Source: Streptomyces sp. BHT-5-2 (GTDB taxonomy: Bacteria > Actinomycetota > Actinomycetes > Streptomycetales > Streptomycetaceae). Taken from it: a DNA stretch of 64,000 bases. Below are positions 49,398-58,035 of this stretch, one piece after another; the stretch's first letter is position 1, and each line of letters opens with the position of its first letter. The stretch covers positions 6,138,001-6,202,000 of the forward strand of contig NZ_CP081496.1 of NCBI RefSeq assembly GCF_019774615.1, in the 5' to 3' direction. The position numbers and the translations under genes are program-made. The notes under the pieces were generated by a model that worked only from the letters and a program-made list of their open reading frames with translations, did not search any database and was not told where the DNA came from.

Positions 49398-50843
49398 TCA
49401 GCCCTGGGCCGCGTCCGTCCGCCGGCGCGGCAGCGCGAGCAGCATCAGCACGACGGCGGCCGCCAGCACCATCGCCCCGACCAGGAACGCCAGACCGTAG
49501 CCGGCGGCCAGGCCCACCCGGCCGGACTCCACGGTGATCCGGGAGGCGGCGACGGTGGAGAGCACCGACAGGCCCAGCGCACCGCCCATCTGGCGCGAGG
49601 TGTTGATCAGGCCGGAGACCAGCCCCTGCTCGGCCGGGTCGGCGCCGGAGGTGGCGATCGCGGCGACCGGCGTCGCGGTCAGCCCGGCGCCCAGCGCCAT
49701 CAGGACACCCGGGCCGAGGATCGTCCCGAGGTAGGTCCCGTCGACGGTCATCGTGCTCTGCCACACCATCCCGGTCAGCGAGATCACCGCACCGCCGACC
49801 GCCAGCACCTTGGCGCCGAGGCGGCGCATCAGCAGGGGCGCGACCTTCGACCCCAGCACGATGGACAGCGAGTGCGGGATGAAGGAGAGACCGGCCTGCA
49901 GAGGCGTGTAGGAGAGGACGTTCTGCACGTAGAGCGACAGGAAGTACCACATGGAGAACATCGCGGCGCCGGACAGCACCATCGCCGCGTTGGCCGAGGA
50001 GACCGAGCGCAGCCGGAACAGCCCCAGCGGCATCAGCGGGGCCTTGGCACGCGCCTCGACCGCGACGAATACCGCGACCACCAACAGGCCGGCGGCCAGC
50101 GGCAGCAGCGCCGACGCCGAACCCCAACCGTGCGTCTCGGTCTGCACGATGCCGTACGCCACCAGACCGAGCCCGGCGGTCACCAGCAGCGCACCGGGCA
50201 CGTCCAGGCGCCGGGCGGCGCCCTGCCGGCTCTCGGTCAGCCACAGCGCGGCACCGGCCAGCACCAGCGCGCCCACCGGCACGTTGATCAGCAGCACCCA
50301 GCGCCACGACAGGTACTCGGTGAGCACCCCGCCGACCAGACCGCCCACCGCGCCGCCGCCCGCGCCGACCGCCGTCCACGTCGCGATGGCCCGCGTACGG
50401 GCCGGGCCGGAGGGGAACGACGTGGTCAGGATGGTGAGCGTGGCCGGCGAGAGCACCGCGGCGCCCACGCCCTGGATGGTGCGGGCGGCGATCAGCTGCC
50501 AGGGCTCCTGGGCGAGGCCGCCGGCGACGCTGGCGAGGGTGAACAGCGCCAGCCCGACGAGGAAGACCCGCTTGCGGCCGAAGAGATCGGCGGCCCGGCC
50601 ACCGAGCAGCATGAAGCCCGCGAAGGTGATCACATAGGCGTTGACGATCCATTGCAGGCCCAGCTCGGACAGGCCGAGCCCGGAACGCATGGCGGGCAGT
50701 GCCACGTTCACGACGGAGACGTCCAGCACGACGAGGAACTGTCCGGCGCAGACCAGCACCATCACCAGCCAGGCGGGGGCGGCCGTCCGCCGGGCGGACG
50801 TGGACAGCGTGGGAGAAGTGGCTATCGGGGGCATGCCGACCAT
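49398..50843 (-). CDS. MFS drug efflux transporter (DHA2, 14 transmembrane segments)
   Basis: A 481-residue transporter of the EmrB/QacA family. Motifs include LDVSVVNVALPAM (motif D1), GGRAADLFGRKRVF (motif A) and WRWVLLINVPVGALVLAG; about 14 hydrophobic helices are evident. It would export hydrophobic drugs or biocides by proton antiport. ATG 50843 is used; a second in-frame ATG lies three codons later. The gene converges on the response regulator (28-bp gap) and is divergent from nothing close by: 250 bp separate it from the thiolase gene end. It is distant from the antibiotic cluster, so a link to that product is not assumed. Confidence 0.9.
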   Translation of the reverse strand: MVGMPPIATSPTLSTSARRTAAPAWLVMVLVCAGQFLVVLDVSVVNVALPAMRSGLGLSELGLQWIVNAYVITFAGFMLLGGRAADLFGRKRVFLVGLALFTLASVAGGLAQEPWQLIAARTIQGVGAAVLSPATLTILTTSFPSGPARTRAIATWTAVGAGGGAVGGLVGGVLTEYLSWRWVLLINVPVGALVLAGAALWLTESRQGAARRLDVPGALLVTAGLGLVAYGIVQTETHGWGSASALLPLAAGLLVVAVFVAVEARAKAPLMPLGLFRLRSVSSANAAMVLSGAAMFSMWYFLSLYVQNVLSYTPLQAGLSFIPHSLSIVLGSKVAPLLMRRLGAKVLAVGGAVISLTGMVWQSTMTVDGTYLGTILGPGVLMALGAGLTATPVAAIATSGADPAEQGLVSGLINTSRQMGGALGLSVLSTVAASRITVESGRVGLAAGYGLAFLVGAMVLAAAVVLMLLALPRRRTDAAQG

Positions 50844-51094
50844 GCTCGCACCAGCCCCTCACCACCCGCATCGGGATATCGGTGCATTCACCATGCGCTT
50901 GGGTCCTAGGACGGGGGGCGTAGGGCGGGGTGGGGCCTGGGATGGGGCCGTAGGGGGTGGGGGCCGGGGTCCCCTAGGGGTCACGAGGGCCCCCGGGGAG
51001 CCAACTACCCGCATGGGGCGGGGGTTTAACGCGCGGAGGAAATCAGCCGGGAGAATCAGCGGGGGAGAACAGGGGAAATCAACTACTGCCTGCG
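50844..51094. other. Intergenic region without recognised gene
   Basis: A 251-bp G-rich gap between the MFS start and the thiolase stop. It contains a small palindrome CCCCTAGGGG (about 50971-50980) and purine-rich tracts near 51030-51080. No coding frame, RNA gene or clear promoter is seen. The hairpin may serve as a weak terminator for the thiolase transcript. Confidence 0.4.
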
Positions 51095-52312
51095 TCAACT
51101 GCGGAGGAGGGTCACCACCGCGGCGCCGCCCAGGCCGATGTTGTGGGCCAGGCCGACGCGGGCTCCGGGGACCTGGCGGTCGCCGGCCGTCCCGCGGAGC
51201 TGCCAGACCAGCTCGGCCGCCTGGGCCAGGCCGGTGGCGCCCAGCGGATGCCCCTTGGAGATCAGCCCGCCTGACGGGTTGACCACCCAGCGGCCGCCGT
51301 AGGTGGTGGCGCCGTCGGCGACCAGCTTCCCCGACTCGCCCTCCGCGCACATCCCCAGCGCCTCATAGGTCAGCAGCTCGTTGATGGAGAAGCAGTCGTG
51401 CAGCTCGATCACGTCGACGTCCTCGATGCCCAGGCCGCCGGCCTCGTAGGCCCGGCGCGCCGCAGCCCGGCTCATCGGCGCCCCGACGACGTCGATGCAG
51501 GAGCCGGTGGCGAAGCTCTCCTCGGTGTCCGTGGCCATGGCCTGCCCGGCGATCTCCACCGCACGCTCCGCCAGGCCGTGTTCCCGGACGAACCGCTCCG
51601 AGGCGACCACCGCCGCCGCGGCACCGTCGGACGTCGGCGAGCACTGGAGCTTGGTGAGCGGGCGGTGCACGGTGCGCGCGGCGAGGACCTCCTCGACCGT
51701 GTACACGTCCCGGAACTGCGCGTAGGGGTTGTGCACGGAGTGCCGGTGGTTCTTGGCGCCGACCATGGCCAGCTGCTCGGCCGTCGTGCCGTGGCGCGCC
51801 ATGTGCTCGCGGGCGGCGTTGCCGAAGATCTGGGCGGTGGGCGGGGTCGCCTCGAAGCCGTGGGCGGCGGCCATCACCCCGTAGTGCCGGGCGACCGGCG
51901 AGGAGGCGCCCCCCACCTGAGTGGCCCCGCCACGGGCACCGCCCTCCGCACCGGCGCCCAGCGCGCCGCGCTTCATCTTCTCGAAGCCCAACGCCAGCAC
52001 GCAGTCGTTGAGACCCGACGCGACGAACTGCCGGGCCATCATCAACGCGGTGGATCCGGTGGCGCAGTTGTTGTTGACGTTGTAGACGGGGACGCCGGTG
52101 AGCCCCAGCTCGTACACGGCGCGCTGGCCGGCCGTGGACGGCTGGTAGCAGTAGCCGACCGGCACCTGCTCGACGGCGTCGTAGCCGATGCCGGCGTCGG
52201 CGAGCGCCGCGCCGCCCGCCTCCTCGACCATGTCCCAGTACTGCCAGTCGCGGGTCTCCGGCTTCTCGAACCGGGTCATCCCGACGCCGATGATGTACGC
52301 CGTGCCGGCCAT
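51095..52312 (-). CDS. SCP-x/Ltp-type thiolase (lipid-transfer protein, acetyl-CoA acetyltransferase fold)
   Basis: A 405-residue thiolase of the sterol-carrier-protein-associated class. It has the nucleophile in NNNCATGSTALMMAR, ELHDCFSINELL and SGGLISKGHPLGATGLAQ. Such enzymes cleave the 3-ketoacyl-CoA or perform retro-aldol cleavage on steroid side chains in KstR regulons (Ltp family). ATG 52312 follows GGAGGATCGC. It lies 129 bp downstream of the double acyl-CoA dehydrogenase gene, in the same direction, and is probably co-transcribed from the KstR-type operator at 54709-54722. An Ala/Gly-rich loop (GAGAEGGARGGATQVGG) is longer than usual. Confidence 0.87.
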   Translation of the reverse strand: MAGTAYIIGVGMTRFEKPETRDWQYWDMVEEAGGAALADAGIGYDAVEQVPVGYCYQPSTAGQRAVYELGLTGVPVYNVNNNCATGSTALMMARQFVASGLNDCVLALGFEKMKRGALGAGAEGGARGGATQVGGASSPVARHYGVMAAAHGFEATPPTAQIFGNAAREHMARHGTTAEQLAMVGAKNHRHSVHNPYAQFRDVYTVEEVLAARTVHRPLTKLQCSPTSDGAAAAVVASERFVREHGLAERAVEIAGQAMATDTEESFATGSCIDVVGAPMSRAAARRAYEAGGLGIEDVDVIELHDCFSINELLTYEALGMCAEGESGKLVADGATTYGGRWVVNPSGGLISKGHPLGATGLAQAAELVWQLRGTAGDRQVPGARVGLAHNIGLGGAAVVTLLRS

Positions 52313-52441
52313 GCGATCCTCCAGGGGCCAGGGGCCAGGGGCCCGGGTCCAGGTGACGGGGCGGTGTGAATACGGCTGCGTGCGGACGCGGTGACGGATA
52401 CGGACACGGATGCCTGCGGATGCGGCCGCCTGCGGGCGCGG

Positions 52442-54697
52442 TCAGATCAGCGGGCGCGGTTCCGGGTCGCGGGGCAGGCCGAGCAGGCGTTCGGCGACGA
52501 CGTTCAGCTGGACCTGGGTGGTGCCGCCGGCGATGGTCAGGCAGCGCGACATCAGGAATCCGTGCAGGGCGCGGGCGCCGGGCCCCTCGCGGACCGCACC
52601 GGCCGGCCCCAGGAGTTCCAGGGCCAGGTCGGCGACCTTCTGCTGGTGCGCGGTCTGCACCAGCTTGCGGACGCTGGCGCCGGCGCCCGGCTCCAGGCCC
52701 GACACCCGCTGGAGGGTGGTGCGCAGCCCGATGCAGGCCAGCGCGTGCGCCTCGGCGACCAACGCGCCGACCCGGGCCCGGACCGCGCCGTCCCCTTCGG
52801 CGGTGTGCGCGACGAGCGCCTCCAGGCCGGTGTCGAAGGCCATCTGGTCGGCCATGTGGACGCGTTCGTTGCCGAGGGTGGTGCGGGCGACCCGCCAGCC
52901 GTCGTCGACCGCGCCGACCACCGCGTCCGCGGGCAGCAGCACCTCGTCGAAGTACACCTCGTTGAAGAGGGCGTCGCCGGTGATCTCCCTCAGCGGCCGG
53001 ACGTCGATCCCCGGCGTCGACATGTCGACGACGAAGAAGGTCAGACCGCGGTGTTTGGGTGCGTCCGGGTCGGTGCGGGCTAGCAGGATGCCGTGGTCGG
53101 CGGTCTGCGCGGCCGAGGTCCACACCTTCTGGCCGTTGATCCGCCAGCCGCCGTCCGCGGTGCGCTGCGCGCGAGTACGCAGCGACGCCAGGTCCGAACC
53201 GGCCTCCGGCTCGGAGAACAGCTGGCACCACAGCAGGTCGCCGCGGAGCGTCGGCGGCAGGTACCGCTCCTGCTGCGCGGCCGTGCCGTGCGCGAGGAGC
53301 GCGGGCACCACCCAGGTGGCGATGCCCAGTTCGCCGACCCGGACCCCGGCGGCAACCATCTCCTGCTGGATGGCGAGCTGTTCGACGGGGCCCGCGCCCA
53401 GTCCGTACGGGGCGGGCAGATGCGGCGCGGCGTAACCGGTGGGGGCCAGTGCGCGGCGGGTGGCGGCCTCCGCGGCGGAGCCCCTGAGGTGGGACGTCAG
53501 GCCGCGCACCGGGGCGAGGGCGGCGCGCGCCCGGTCCCGGAACTCCCCGGCTTCGGCGGGGAGTTCCAGCCGCAGTGCGCGGCGGGCGCCGGCCGCGGCA
53601 CGGCGGGCGGCGCGCAGCCGGTGGGCGTCGGCGCCGCCGAGCAGCTGGCGGGCGGTGACCGCGCGGCGCAGGTGGAGGTGGGCGTCGTGCTCCCAGGTGA
53701 AGCCGATGCCGCCGAGGACCTGGATGCAGTCCTTGGCGCAGCCGACGGCGGCGTCGAGGGCCGCCGCGGTGGCCAGCGCGGCGACCAGGCCGCGCACCTC
53801 GGGCGGCTCGTCGGCGGCGGCCCGGGCCGCGTCCCAGACCAGGGCGCGGGCCTGCTCACAGCGGACGAGCATGTCGGCGCAGAGGTGCTTGACTCCCTGG
53901 AACTGGCCGATCGGCCGGCCGAACTGCTCGCGGACCGCGGCGTGTTCGGCGGCGGTGCGCAGCGCCCAGCCGGCGGTTCCGCAGCCCTCCGCGGCGAGCA
54001 GCACCCCGGCGAGGTCCCGGACCAGGGCGCCGTCGACCGCCAGCCGCCGGTCGCCCGGGACCGCCGTCCCGTCCGCGCGGATCTCCGCGGTCGGCCGGGT
54101 CGGGTCGGCGCTGTCCTGGACGCGTACGGCGAGCCCGGCGGCGTCCACCGCCAGCCACACGGTGCCCCCGGCGGCCTCCGCGGCCAGCACGAGCAGATCG
54201 GCGTCACCGCCGGCCAGGACGGGCGGCGCGGCGCCGTCGAGGAGGTATCCGTCGGCGCCTTCCACCGCGGTCAGGGAGCCGCTGTCGAGGGCGACGGCGG
54301 CGATCCGCCCGCCGGTGGCCAGTGCCCGGACGAGGTGCCGGGGCGCGCCGCCGCGGTGCAGCAGTTCGGCGGCGAGGACGGTGGGCAGGTACGGGCCGGG
54401 GAGCGCGGCGCGGCCGAACTCCTCCAGGACGACGGCGAGATCGAGCAGGTCGCCGCCGCCCCCGCCGTCGGCCTCCGGGAGGTGGAGGCCGAGCAGGCCC
54501 TGCGCGGCGAGCCCGTCCCAGTGGGCGGGGCGGCCGGTCCGCGCGGGCGGCGCGTCGAGGAGCTTGCGGACGTCCTCGGGCGGGACGGCCCGCGCGACCC
54601 AGCCGCGCGCCGCCGCCGCGAGGTCACGGTGGTCCTGTGTGATGCCGATGCCCGTGTCCGTACCGATGCCCGCGCCGGTGCCCGTTGCGATAGCCAT
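52442..54697 (-). CDS. Fused double acyl-CoA dehydrogenase (FadE34/ChsE3-like)
   Basis: A 751-residue protein with two complete-length acyl-CoA dehydrogenase halves in tandem. The N-terminal half (~15-370) includes AAEGCGTAGWALRTA, REQFGRPIGQFQGVKHL and QVLGGIGFTWEHDAHLHLRR. The C-terminal half (~390-751) has LFSEPEAGSDLASLRTRAQR, WRINGQKVWTSAAQ, YFDEVLLPADAVVG and TIAGGTTQVQLNVVAERLLG. Mycobacterial FadE34 (ChsE3) shows the same fused heterodimer and oxidises steroid side-chain CoA thioesters. ATG 54697 is chosen; the gene is preceded within 12 bp by a KstR-type operator, which argues against longer in-frame starts. Confidence 0.88.
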   Translation of the reverse strand: MAIATGTGAGIGTDTGIGITQDHRDLAAAARGWVARAVPPEDVRKLLDAPPARTGRPAHWDGLAAQGLLGLHLPEADGGGGGDLLDLAVVLEEFGRAALPGPYLPTVLAAELLHRGGAPRHLVRALATGGRIAAVALDSGSLTAVEGADGYLLDGAAPPVLAGGDADLLVLAAEAAGGTVWLAVDAAGLAVRVQDSADPTRPTAEIRADGTAVPGDRRLAVDGALVRDLAGVLLAAEGCGTAGWALRTAAEHAAVREQFGRPIGQFQGVKHLCADMLVRCEQARALVWDAARAAADEPPEVRGLVAALATAAALDAAVGCAKDCIQVLGGIGFTWEHDAHLHLRRAVTARQLLGGADAHRLRAARRAAAGARRALRLELPAEAGEFRDRARAALAPVRGLTSHLRGSAAEAATRRALAPTGYAAPHLPAPYGLGAGPVEQLAIQQEMVAAGVRVGELGIATWVVPALLAHGTAAQQERYLPPTLRGDLLWCQLFSEPEAGSDLASLRTRAQRTADGGWRINGQKVWTSAAQTADHGILLARTDPDAPKHRGLTFFVVDMSTPGIDVRPLREITGDALFNEVYFDEVLLPADAVVGAVDDGWRVARTTLGNERVHMADQMAFDTGLEALVAHTAEGDGAVRARVGALVAEAHALACIGLRTTLQRVSGLEPGAGASVRKLVQTAHQQKVADLALELLGPAGAVREGPGARALHGFLMSRCLTIAGGTTQVQLNVVAERLLGLPRDPEPRPLI

Positions 54698-54708
54698 GGC
54701 GGGCAGAG

Positions 54709-54722
54709 TAGAACACGTTCCA
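54709..54722. promoter_or_regulatory. KstR-type operator 2
   Basis: TAGAACACGTTCCA fits the KstR consensus TNNAACNNGTTNNA at every fixed position. It ends 12 bp before the ATG of the fused acyl-CoA dehydrogenase gene, overlapping the likely core promoter, which suits a repressor. It is the second such site within 8 kb. Confidence 0.75.
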
Positions 54723-55089
54723 ATCTGACGGAAGGTCAGGTGCGGGGTGGGATGCGGGGCGGGGTGCGGGGCGGGGCGGGGCGGGGCGGGCAGGACGGAC
54801 CGGGCCACGGTCCGGAAACGGTCCGGTGAATTCCGTGCGGCCGGTCACCCCTCCGCAATTCCGGGCGCCCGCCACTCACGGCGGTTTATCCCCGGCCACC
54901 GCGTACCCGCTCTTCCCCGCCCTCTTCCCCGCCCTCGCCCTCTCCTTCTTCCTCTCCCGCCACCTCCACCGTCACCGCCACCTCCACCCTGCCGGAATGC
55001 GGGAATTCACGAGGGAAGAAGAGGGAAGGGGAGCGCCCCGACAGCCGGCACGGGACCGCCCCGGCCGTCGGGAAACATCGGGAAACGGC

Positions 55090-55198
55090 CGCGGTCACCC
55101 TCCCCGAACCGGTCACGGAACCCGTCACGGAACCCGTCGCGGAAAGTGTCACCGAACCCGTCGCCGAACCCGTCACGGAAACCGAAAACGAACCCCCG
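55090..55198. repeat. Imperfect 12-bp tandem repeats
   Basis: Units resembling CGGAACCCGTCA recur about eight times with substitutions (CACGGAACCCGTC, GCGGAAAGTGTC, CGCCGAACCCGTC). The period is 12 bp or a multiple. They lie upstream of the methyltransferase gene at 55298. No inverted spacing or CRISPR-like spacers are present. Confidence 0.7.
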
Positions 55199-55297
55199 TT
55201 CAGATATCGCGCCGGCCGTACGGCACGATCCCTACCGGACCAGCAGCTACCACCCGCCAGGCCCCACCCATCAGTGCACCCCACCAGGAGGACGCCC

Positions 55298-55957
55298 ATG
55301 ACCGCCGCCAACGCCCCGACCGCTCCCCGGCCGGAGATCCTCGCCGCGTTCGAGGCGGCGAAGGGCTTCATGCCGGTCGACGAGGGGCTCGCCCTGTACG
55401 CGGCGGCCGGCGAGGCGGCCGCGCTGGGGCTGCCGCTGGTGGAGATCGGCAGCTACTGCGGCCGCTCCACGCTGCTGCTGGCCGAGGCGGCGCGGGCCGC
55501 CGGCGTGACGGTCGTCACCGTGGACCACCACCGGGGCAGCGAGGAGCAGCAGCCCGGCTGGGAGTACCACGATCCGGAGGTCGTCGATCCGGTCGTCGGC
55601 CGGATGGACACCCTGCCCGCCTTCCGCCGCACCCTGCACGCCGCCGGCCTGGAGGAGCACGTGATCGCCCTGGTGGGCCGTTCGCCGCTGGCCGCGGCAC
55701 TGTGGCGGGCGCCGGCCGGTCTGGTCTTCATCGACGGCGGGCACACCGACGAGCACGCCACCGCCGACTACGAGGGCTGGGCCCCGCGCGTCGCGGACGG
55801 TGGGCTGCTGGTGATCCACGACGTCTTCCCCGACCCGGCGGACGGCGGCCAGGCCCCGTACCGCATCTACCGGCGGGCCCTGGAGTCCGGCGCGTTCACC
55901 GAGGTGTCGGTCCACCGTTCGCTGCGCGTTCTGCGGCGCACCGGGGCCGGAATCTGA
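55298..55957 (+). CDS. Class I SAM-dependent methyltransferase (Methyltransf_24-like)
   Basis: A 219-residue methyltransferase. Motif I is LVEIGSYCGRSTLLLAEA; further landmarks are VVTVDHHRGSEEQQPGW, LVFIDGGHTDEHATADYEGW and LLVIHDVFPDP. This group includes cephalosporin hydroxylase-like and macrocin-O-methyltransferase-like families. ATG 55298 follows AGGAG at 55286-55290. It is followed 19 bp later by an amidase gene, although that gene may have its own leaderless start. Substrate is unknown; nothing in the surroundings indicates a pathway. Confidence 0.82.
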   Translation: MTAANAPTAPRPEILAAFEAAKGFMPVDEGLALYAAAGEAAALGLPLVEIGSYCGRSTLLLAEAARAAGVTVVTVDHHRGSEEQQPGWEYHDPEVVDPVVGRMDTLPAFRRTLHAAGLEEHVIALVGRSPLAAALWRAPAGLVFIDGGHTDEHATADYEGWAPRVADGGLLVIHDVFPDPADGGQAPYRIYRRALESGAFTEVSVHRSLRVLRRTGAGI

Positions 55958-55976
55958 GGCGGCTACCATCGCGCAG

Positions 55977-56870
55977 GTGTCGAACGGCAGCACTTTCCCC
56001 CCGCCCCGCCGCTCACGCGGCACCCTGCTGATCGTGCTGGCGGTGGTGGTGGCCGTCGGGGTGGGCGGCTGGCTGGTCTGGCGGCCGCCGGGCGGCGGCC
56101 GCTCGCCCGCCGATGCCGCCGCCTCCGGTTCGCCGGCGCCGGACACGCCCGGCCCTGGCGGCGGCCCGGACGGCCCGGCCCCGTCCCACGGCCCGCACAG
56201 CCTCCGGGGGAAGACCGTGCTGCTCGACCCCGGGCACAACCCGCACAACCGCGACCACACCCGGGAGATCGCCCGGCTCGTGGACATCGGCAACGACCGC
56301 AAGGAGTGCGACACCACCGGCACCGCCACCGACGACGGCTATGCCGAGGCGTCGTTCACGCTGGACGTCGTCCGGCGGGCCCGGGCGCTGCTGCGGGCCG
56401 AGGGCGCCCGGGTCGTCCTCACCCAGGACGGCGACCGGCCGTACGGGCCGTGTGTGGACGGGCGGGCCGCGGCGGGCAACGAGGTGCACGCCGACGCGGC
56501 GGTCTCCGTTCACGCCGACGGCTCGGCACCGGGCAACCGGGGCTTCCATGTCATCCTCCCGGCGCGGGTCACCGCGGGCGCGGCCGACACCTCGCGGATC
56601 GTCGGGCCGTCGCGGGAACTGGGCGGGCGGCTGTCCGACCGGTTCGCCGCGGCGACCGGAAGCGCCCGTTCCAATTACATCGGCCACGGAACCGGGCTGG
56701 ACACCCGCTCCGATCTCGGCGGACTCAACCTCTCGGCGGTACCGAAGGTGTTCATCGAGTGCGGCAATATGCGCGATCCGAAGGACGCCGCGCAATTGAC
56801 CGATGCACAGTGGCGGGAAAAGGCGGCCCGGGGGATCACGGAGGGCATTACGGACTTCTTGACGCGCTGA
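55977..56870 (+). CDS. N-acetylmuramoyl-L-alanine amidase (Amidase_3), membrane-anchored
   Basis: A 297-residue protein with an N-terminal transmembrane anchor (TLLIVLAVVVAVGVGGWLVW, residues ~16-35), a Pro/Gly-rich linker and an Amidase_3 catalytic domain. Zinc-binding and catalytic landmarks are VLLDPGHNPHN (His), DAAVSVHADGS (His) and FIECGNMRDPKDA (Glu). It would cleave the amide between MurNAc and the peptide stem outside the membrane during cell-wall turnover. GTG 55977 lacks a Shine-Dalgarno; a -10-like TACCAT at 55964-55969 suggests a leaderless transcript, but no clear -35 is seen. Confidence 0.9.
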   Translation: MSNGSTFPPPRRSRGTLLIVLAVVVAVGVGGWLVWRPPGGGRSPADAAASGSPAPDTPGPGGGPDGPAPSHGPHSLRGKTVLLDPGHNPHNRDHTREIARLVDIGNDRKECDTTGTATDDGYAEASFTLDVVRRARALLRAEGARVVLTQDGDRPYGPCVDGRAAAGNEVHADAAVSVHADGSAPGNRGFHVILPARVTAGAADTSRIVGPSRELGGRLSDRFAAATGSARSNYIGHGTGLDTRSDLGGLNLSAVPKVFIECGNMRDPKDAAQLTDAQWREKAARGITEGITDFLTR

Positions 56871-57057
56871 ACGCACTTCCGACGCACCGAACGGACTTGC
56901 GGCCGGGGCCGGACCGATACCCGGGGCGGCCCACAGGATTCGACGATAGGTTCCCTTTACGATGGGGGGCCATCGCCGTGCCTCGCACCGCGCCAGCGAC
57001 AGCGTCGACGCCCTCACGAAGTCGACCAGGAACACGAAACCGACAAAGGACCTTTAC

Positions 57058-57861
57058 GTGAACATCCGCTCCCTCAGTCGAGGCGACGGCGTGGTGATCG
57101 GAGCAGCGGTGCTGCTGTTGATCGCCTCGTTCCTCAGCCTCTCCGCGTACGGCGACGTAAACGCCTGGCAATCGCTGCAGCTGCTGATGAGCGTCTACCT
57201 GGCCGGCGTCATCGCGGCCGCGCTGATCGTCACGGCGCGGGCCCTGCCGCACCCGCCCAAGGTCGCCGGGCTGGAGCTCGGTCAGTTCGGGGTGGCGCTC
57301 TCCGTGTTCGCCGCCTGGACCGCGTTCTGGGCGATCATCGACAGCCGGGGCGCGGGCGCGGGCCTGATCCTCGGCCTGATCGCGGCACTGGCCCAGGCGG
57401 GCGCCGCGGTGGCCACCCCGCTCGTCCCGGCACTGAAGGTCGCCCTGGTCGGCGCGCCCCGCCCGCAGGTCAGCAGCCCGTACGGCGGCGGCGCCGGCAC
57501 CCAGGGCTACGGTTACCCGGGCGCCCAGCAGCAGGGCGGCTACGGCTACCCCGGTGGGCAGCAGCCCGGCCCGGGCTACGGCGGCCAGCCGGCCGCGGCC
57601 GGGGACCCCGGCGCCACGGCCGGCGGTGCGACGGGTGCCGCCCCGGCGGCCGGCGGCCCCGCGGACTTCGCCCCGTTCTGGTTCGCGGTGCCGGTGCCCC
57701 GCCCGCTGTACGGCGAGGACGGTTCGCCGTCGCCGATCGCCGAACTGGCGCCCGGCACCTGGTACCTCGCGGTGGAGCAGCGCGGTGCCGCGCTGATCGC
57801 GCAGACCCAGGACGGCCGGCGCGGCATCCTCCAGGACACCACCGGCATCCAGCGCGGCTGA
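57058..57861 (+). CDS. Four-TM membrane protein with Gly/Tyr-rich linker
   Basis: A 267-residue protein. Four hydrophobic segments lie in the first half (around 10-30 VVIGAAVLLLIASFLSL, 42-62, 73-95, 98-120). A Gly/Tyr/Gln/Pro-rich region follows (GYGYPGAQQQGGYGYPGGQQ, about 140-195), then a C-terminal domain (FAVPVPRPLYGEDGSPSPIAELAP, split as FAVPVPRPLYG and SPIAELAPGTWYL). It resembles DUF5336-type actinobacterial proteins, function unknown. GTG 57058 follows AAAGGA with 7-base spacing. It stands alone and is followed by a strong terminator hairpin. Confidence 0.8.
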   Translation: MNIRSLSRGDGVVIGAAVLLLIASFLSLSAYGDVNAWQSLQLLMSVYLAGVIAAALIVTARALPHPPKVAGLELGQFGVALSVFAAWTAFWAIIDSRGAGAGLILGLIAALAQAGAAVATPLVPALKVALVGAPRPQVSSPYGGGAGTQGYGYPGAQQQGGYGYPGGQQPGPGYGGQPAAAGDPGATAGGATGAAPAAGGPADFAPFWFAVPVPRPLYGEDGSPSPIAELAPGTWYLAVEQRGAALIAQTQDGRRGILQDTTGIQRG

Positions 57862-57906
57862 CGCCGCCGCACCCCCGCGGTCCTGTCGCGGCCCGCACGG
57901 GCCGGT

Positions 57907-57940
57907 AACGGCCCCTCGCCCCTGCGGGCGGGGGGCCGTT
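57907..57940 (+). terminator. Rho-independent-type hairpin after the membrane protein gene
   Basis: A 15-bp stem (arms 57907-57921 and 57926-57940, one G-U wobble) with a 4-base loop, starting 46 bp downstream of the stop. The base of the stem ends in AACGG/CCGTT followed by a short mixed tract. Confidence 0.75.
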
Positions 57941-58035
57941 GCCATGTCCGCAGCGGCACCGTACAGTGCGCGGACCCGCTGTTGACACTGCGTCAGCCGG
58001 CGGGCGGCAACCGGTCGTCGACGGAGGGCGGGCCC

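Larger units (their letters stand above)
54698..55297. other. Intergenic region with repeats, no supported gene
   Basis: A 600-bp stretch between the divergent acyl-CoA dehydrogenase and methyltransferase genes. Next to the KstR-type site is a G-rich run of GGGGC/GGGGT units (54740-54790), then a pyrimidine-rich tract (54905-54990). A region of 12-bp-type repeats (55090-55198) follows. Reading frames here are low in complexity and I do not support any of them as a gene. Confidence 0.5.

Noticed and set aside
53093..54829. A 578-codon frame antisense to the fused acyl-CoA dehydrogenase
   Set aside because: Glycine/alanine-rich shadow of an unmistakable double FadE gene.
55090..55198. CRISPR or integron-like array
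   Set aside because: Repeats are short, degenerate and without unique spacers or associated genes.
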